Assembly: GCA_026936325.1 (NCBI GenBank)
Contig: JAPTHN010000043.1
Span: 3,131,988-3,195,987, forward strand
Length of the DNA stretch: 64,000 bases
Origin: Platynereis dumerilii
Lineage: Eukaryota > Annelida > Polychaeta > Phyllodocida > Nereididae
Direction of reading: 5' to 3'
Part shown: positions 59,495 through 64,000 of the stretch, piece by piece
Position numbering within the stretch: position 1 is the stretch's first letter
Layout: each line of letters begins with the position of its first letter
Notes under the pieces: generated by a model
Database searches by the model: none
The model's input: the letters and a program-made list of their open reading frames with translations, nothing else
Told to the model about the DNA's origin: nothing
Translations under genes and position numbers: made by a program

Positions 59495-60504
59495 TCATTG
59501 CGAATGAGAAAAAAATCTCCCTTACTTTATCAGTTATCTATAATTAGAACTTCGACATTTTATGTTCATGGTAGGGTAAGATTCTGTCGCTTTCCCAGGA
59601 TTGCAGGTCAATTTATATATACAACTTCATCGATTTTCAAAACATTGCAGCAAGTCCTTACATCAATTTAAACTAGCAATCTTTGAACTTTGACTATTTT
59701 AAAAATATATCTGCATGTGAATTAGGCGTGAGTTCTGCAGTATTCGAGTTTTCACTTCTCATTTACTCTTATTATTCTCTGTACACAAATAATTGTTAAA
59801 GATTCATGATTTCAGTCGGACAGTCGGACTGCCACATTCTCATGGTTGTTAGTGAGTTTACTTTAGTGATGCAGCATATCCTTATCAAAAGTTCAAACAA
59901 TTTTTTTTAGGTTGTTACCAAATGTCTGGCAAACAGACTCGTAACTCACATTAAGAAGTTTTAATTGTGTAGCTCAACAGGTAATCTTTAATGGATAAAT
60001 TATATATATGCCAATATGGCAATAATAAGTGAATAAGAGAGGCCCCTGATTCATAATTAATTCCAAACATTAGTTATATTTGTTGTCATTCAAAGAGCAC
60101 TGTTACATTGTTCTTGAGATAAGTGTTTGCGCTGGAATGGACGGGTAGAAATATAATCCTGGAACCAGTCATCGGCATCCAATACAATTCGCTGCAAACT
60201 GAGCTAATCTCCCTCCTCATATGACTACACTGTAAACCCAGCTGCAGTCAGTTACCATTAAAACAACAGTACATGCCGTAAAAACAAGTTCTCTGCCGTA
60301 AAGCGGCACTCTTTTATATTCATTACGGTAGCTGTTAAAGTGACGTAGCAGGTTTTACAATGCATGAACAAACCAATTGAGATCTCTTTGGCATAATGGT
60401 GAAGGGACAGATGGTTACTTACTATATCTGTGCAGTATATGCTTTTAGTAGGCTCATTAGGAAAAGAAGGAAGCGACAAGAATGTTTTATGGATGACTGT
60501 GGCT
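59495..60504. other. Upstream region of the protease gene; no gene seen
   Basis: AT-rich, single-copy as far as the window shows. It should hold the protease's upstream regulatory DNA, but I recognise no specific site. A partly symmetrical stretch around 60240-60360 contains CGGTA/CCGTAA motifs. Confidence 0.4.
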
Positions 60505-60690
60505 TTATCATGTCCTGTATTTATGCACATGGAATGCTAATCAGGACATGAAGAGGACACAGCAATGAGGCAAAGGATTATTGAAACTGCCGTCCAACAT
60601 CGGCCAAAGTGACCTGGCAGGAGCTGGATTTGAACCCAGGAGCCAATGATTGGCAGCCCAGCATGCTAATTTTGAGCTTACCCTCCCTCC
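60505..60690 (-). mobile_element. tRNA-derived SINE, copy B (more complete 3' end)
   Basis: Same SINE as 2350-2500, starting near 60690 on the minus strand. Unlike copy A it continues past the duplication edge at 60539 with ATTAGC and TGCATAAATACA, matching the 3' end of the SINE at 5050-5262. Copy A therefore lost its SINE tail. Confidence 0.65.
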
Positions 60691-61404
60691 GACGCAGCAA
60701 GCAGATTAGCCAACTGAAACTGTGGCGGAACATAGGCCACAGAAATCTGACCTGAGCGGAATCAAATCTCAATCTGTGACGTAAATTTCTATCGAGCTAC
60801 CTTCTGGCATGGAAGTGACCTCAAGACTCTTGAGACATTCATGATTCAAATTGGAAGCATCATTGATATGTGAATGTCTTGTTTAATCAATACTTTTACA
60901 AACCTCAGGCTTTTAAGCAACGTGATCAGGGACAAATTATTGTCCCTTATCGCCCCCTTTACGGTTCATTTGTGTAATCCTATCGATTGGGTCCTTGAAA
61001 GGCAATAGAACCGAAATGAATGTTCATGTTCAGGGCCTGCTATGAGCCAATATTTGATGCTTGATTAAACATACAACACCCCTCATATAAATGGTATGCC
61101 AAGGGGACAACCATTTGATATCAAAGGGGTAGAGGGGCTTGAAGTTTTTTTTAAATAAATAATTTCTTACTTACTTTTGATGAAATAAACATATTCTTTG
61201 TGGCCTATCTTGAAATAAGTTATTTCTAGTAGGGATATTTCTTAACAAGGTGATGCTTGATTTAGGAATTAATATTCGGCAACTTAGCGTGCTCAAAATA
61301 AATAATTACTGCTGCTGTGAATTAAAACTCCAAGCCCCCCCCCTGGAAAATAAATGGTCGCCCCCTAACACATACACTATCAAGAGCATGAAGGTTTAAT
61401 GCGA

Positions 61405-61781
61405 AGGGCTGCTAAATTACAGCGAAACACTTTGATATAGAATTAGATTGGACTGTGGCACTGTGAAAATGGCTGTCATCATGCTGATGATTTGTCATGA
61501 TCAAACCCAATACTTTCAATGTTAATTTGATTGAAGAAGACTTATCCCGCTTGTTGATGACAGCCAAACGAAAGGATTATGCATCTGATTTTCACTCTAA
61601 AACCCGTTATGAGAATGGCCTTCTCTTGATCATGACTAATCAAACAGCCTCTATGTTTCCCGTGTTGCATGTAGAGAAGCTGACACTTCATCAGCTATCA
61701 TGAGTGCCGTGCCGTTTTCACAGTGCCACAGTCCACTCTAATTCTATATCAAAGTGTTTGGCTGTAATACATATCAGCCCT
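61405..61781. mobile_element. Inverted-repeat (MITE-like) element in copy B, 377 bp
   Basis: Same length and ends as 3222-3598; carried along by the duplication. Confidence 0.6.
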
Positions 61782-62600
61782 GCAACCAATACAGTCATAT
61801 AGAATAATTGTTGGACCAGGATAAAAATAATGAAATATTTTGAAGCACATATACAATCATTGACTTGTGCCAGAGCCAAGACACAGACGATTGCCTTAAA
61901 CATATCTTCTTCGGTCAAAGTGTCACAGGGGAGGCACTTCTTTCTTGCTTGGGGCAAATGTAATTGGAACGAGCTGTGTGGAAATTTAGCCCAGAGGGTG
62001 GTAAACCATGTTTTTGAACAGCCAGCTCCAGTAAGCAGGAATGAGGAGGCAAAACAGGGTTATAACTCACATGTTAAAAGCAATTTATACTATCGCCTAT
62101 ATTAGATAAGTCAAGTAAGTGTAGGTGATATTAATTTGTGAAGCAAAGAAACGGGTGACACCGTATTGAATTGTCACAAAACAATTTTTTCTTGACGCCT
62201 TTAATAGGAGACAGCCAAATTAAACATGGAAAGTGGCCGCACTTTTATTAGCTATGATTTTTTTTATCGTGCTTGGACCTTAGCCAAAACTGTGATAAAA
62301 CCAGATGGAATAATTAGTTTTCATCCTACATCAGTCAAAATCACAACATAATCTACTCACCAAGCAGCAGATATCTAAGTCAATAAGTCAACCAGTCAAT
62401 AACACCCTTTTGTGATATTCCCAAACATACCTGAAAAGAGAAAAAGTAACGGTTAAAAAAATATTGTAATAATAAAGTATGTCTAATATTATTTTGACAG
62501 AGAACTTGAAAAAAATCCGACTCAAATTCAGGCTACAAGCAGGGGAATCCTGGTTGCAAGTACTTATCAAAAAGAAAAAAAACGTCAATCTTTGTGATAA

Positions 62601-63537
62601 GGGTTGTTTTTCAATCGGGGTACATAGTTTTGTCTCACGGGGGTCAAAAATAAAGGTCTTTCTTTTCTGGCCAAATTGACTTTTTTCTGTTGCTATATAC
62701 CGTGCCGTGGATTTCTGAAAATTTTAGGGCTACAAGTATTCTGAATTGTTTTTTATTTGACTTTTTGATATTTCGACCAAAGTCAATATTCTGCTCATCC
62801 CTCTATTACTGGATGTATAGAACACCCAGTTGTATGGGCTTGTGCTGAGTGGATAGATATATATCTGACAATGAAAAATCATCTTACTTGCTTAATTTTG
62901 GCCAAGAACTTTGTGTGTGTCAAGGAAAATAGTAATTTTGGGAGAGGACAGCTTTTTTCGGAGAGGACAGTTTATTTGACGAAAGCTGTTTTTGGTGTTT
63001 TCCGCTACGAGCATTGTGCAGTTGGTACAACTGAAGTGAAACACTTACCAAAACTTTGTCTAATCTATTGAAGGAGTATTTCTATAAAATAAAAATACTT
63101 TTAATTCAATGTTATTGCTGTGTTGCTGACCCTATTTCGGAGAGGACAATATTTGACGGAATTGACCTTCATGTGTTCAATGCAGGATTCTGAAGAGACT
63201 AATCATAGTTGCTGCATGTAATTCTAATGTTGAACTCTTGGGACCATGTTGAACGCATATTCACTATTGTTAAAACTTACTGTTAGGTTAGGACTGAAAA
63301 ATCTGAAGCGATATTTGCCTAATTTGCAAATGAGACAGTCAATTTTGGTCAAAATGACACAAATACATTTTTTTCGGGCTGTTTTCAACCGATTTGAATA
63401 ATTTTTTCGCTACTGTAGGTCCGTCTCAGTATGTTTAATCAATCTGTGTAACGTTTTTTCCACATATATGCATGGTATTTTTGGTATTTTGGATGTCGTG
63501 TGACTTTCCGGAGCGTACCCCGATTGAAAAACAACCC
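62601..63537. mobile_element. TIR element, 937 bp, present only in copy B
   Basis: Perfect 23 bp terminal inverted repeats begin GGGTTGTTTTTCAATCGGGG; the 4 bp ATAA is duplicated at 62597-62600 and 63538-63541. Copy A has the empty site with a single ATAA (4407-4410). The perfect ends and the presence/absence difference between near-identical copies point to a recent insertion. It holds the motif GGAGAGGACAG repeatedly near 62940-63145 and no long frame. Superfamily not assigned. Confidence 0.9.
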
Positions 63538-64000
63538 ATAAAGTCTCTGACTGATTGATGCAACCAAACTTTTAGGTTAGCGGCTGCCACTGTATTGCAA
63601 CTTTTTAAATAATGTTTTCTTTTTAAATAGGATGTTTTCTTTTTAATTAGGAGGCTCAGTAAAACTTTCTGCCAGGTTTTTAAATTGGTAGCTCCTTATC
63701 AGCTGGAAAGTGGTTGGATGGATGTAAAGCTGTTTTCTCTATATTCAGAAAAGAGGTCTCTGAAGTGCACTTGAAGATGAAGGGCCAAGTAAGTGCTTGG
63801 TTAAAGACCAACTGGACACCAGATGGTCAGAGAACACAGATTACAGAACACAGCACACATCAAAGAATTTTCCTTCCAGGAGAAATTTGCTTTTTGAAGC
63901 AGAATTTTTGATGATGATGTACTTCATCAGTGTTTGTGTGGCGAAAGATTGAGAAAGCAATCCAGAGACACCAGCCCTCCTTCAACCACGATAAAGGACT

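Larger units (their letters stand above)
60539..64000 (+). repeat. Large duplication, copy B (partner at 2350-4873)
   Basis: Nearly identical to copy A in the same orientation, apart from scattered changes and a 937 bp transposon insertion. It runs to the window end with no loss of similarity, so the repeat unit may be much longer than what is seen. Confidence 0.9.

Noticed and set aside
62871-63071. 66-codon frame inside the 937 bp element as a transposase remnant
   Set aside because: Too short and without catalytic motifs; the element is non-coding as far as I can see.

Overview
This looks like nuclear DNA from an animal, probably a marine invertebrate. It is AT-rich and intron-bearing. 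It carries three non-LTR (LINE) retrotransposons, tRNA-derived SINEs, and many inverted-repeat DNA elements nested inside one another. A deuterostome such as an echinoderm is my guess from the style of the LINEs, the SINE and the proteinase K-like gene; I cannot prove it. I see no operon, bacterial gene, rRNA gene or CRISPR array, and no retroviral, LTR or Polinton coding sequence.

Layout. 1-1468: open reading frame of a LINE endonuclease region, minus strand, running off the window. 2350-4873: a block repeated almost unchanged at 60539-64000. About 4.6-51.6 kb: a tandem array of a 3.1-3.6 kb non-coding unit (about six recognisable copies, the same marker sequences in the same cyclic order). 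It is stretched to about 47 kb by insertions: a 3.2 kb fold-back element (9289-12483) holding a TTAA-flanked element; a mariner-like MITE (13928-14492); a full-length LINE (16939-28621) holding a 5.9 kb DNA transposon made of CTGCAGAATTCTGCAG palindromes; a 7.2 kb long-TIR element (29373-36615); a 5.7 kb giant fold-back (39658-45367); a small TIR element (about 45627-46204); and a TIR element (47314-50698) holding a third LINE. Because the tandem copies give empty sites, many insertion boundaries and target duplications can be read directly.

52.0-57.4 kb: two direct copies of a segment that includes the 3' end of a protease gene; the upstream copy is a pseudogene fragment. 57119-59438 (minus): the one host gene I recognise, a secreted subtilisin/proteinase K-family protease (signal peptide, I9 propeptide, complete Asp/His/Ser triad), predicted as three exons and about 393 residues, with a TATA box about 50 bp before the start codon and a polyadenylation signal about 50 bp after the stop. 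Its first intron is almost entirely a 261 bp inverted-repeat transposon with a near-perfect 8 bp target duplication inside what reads as continuous coding sequence, so the intron appears to have been made by the insertion.

The window is therefore mostly transposon and tandem-repeat DNA with one gene. The most interesting signals are the transposon-made intron, the palindrome-array transposon whose removal restores the LINE reading frame, the interrupted macrosatellite, and the paired 2.5 kb blocks 58 kb apart, which suggest either a large tandem duplication or a haplotype join in the assembly.
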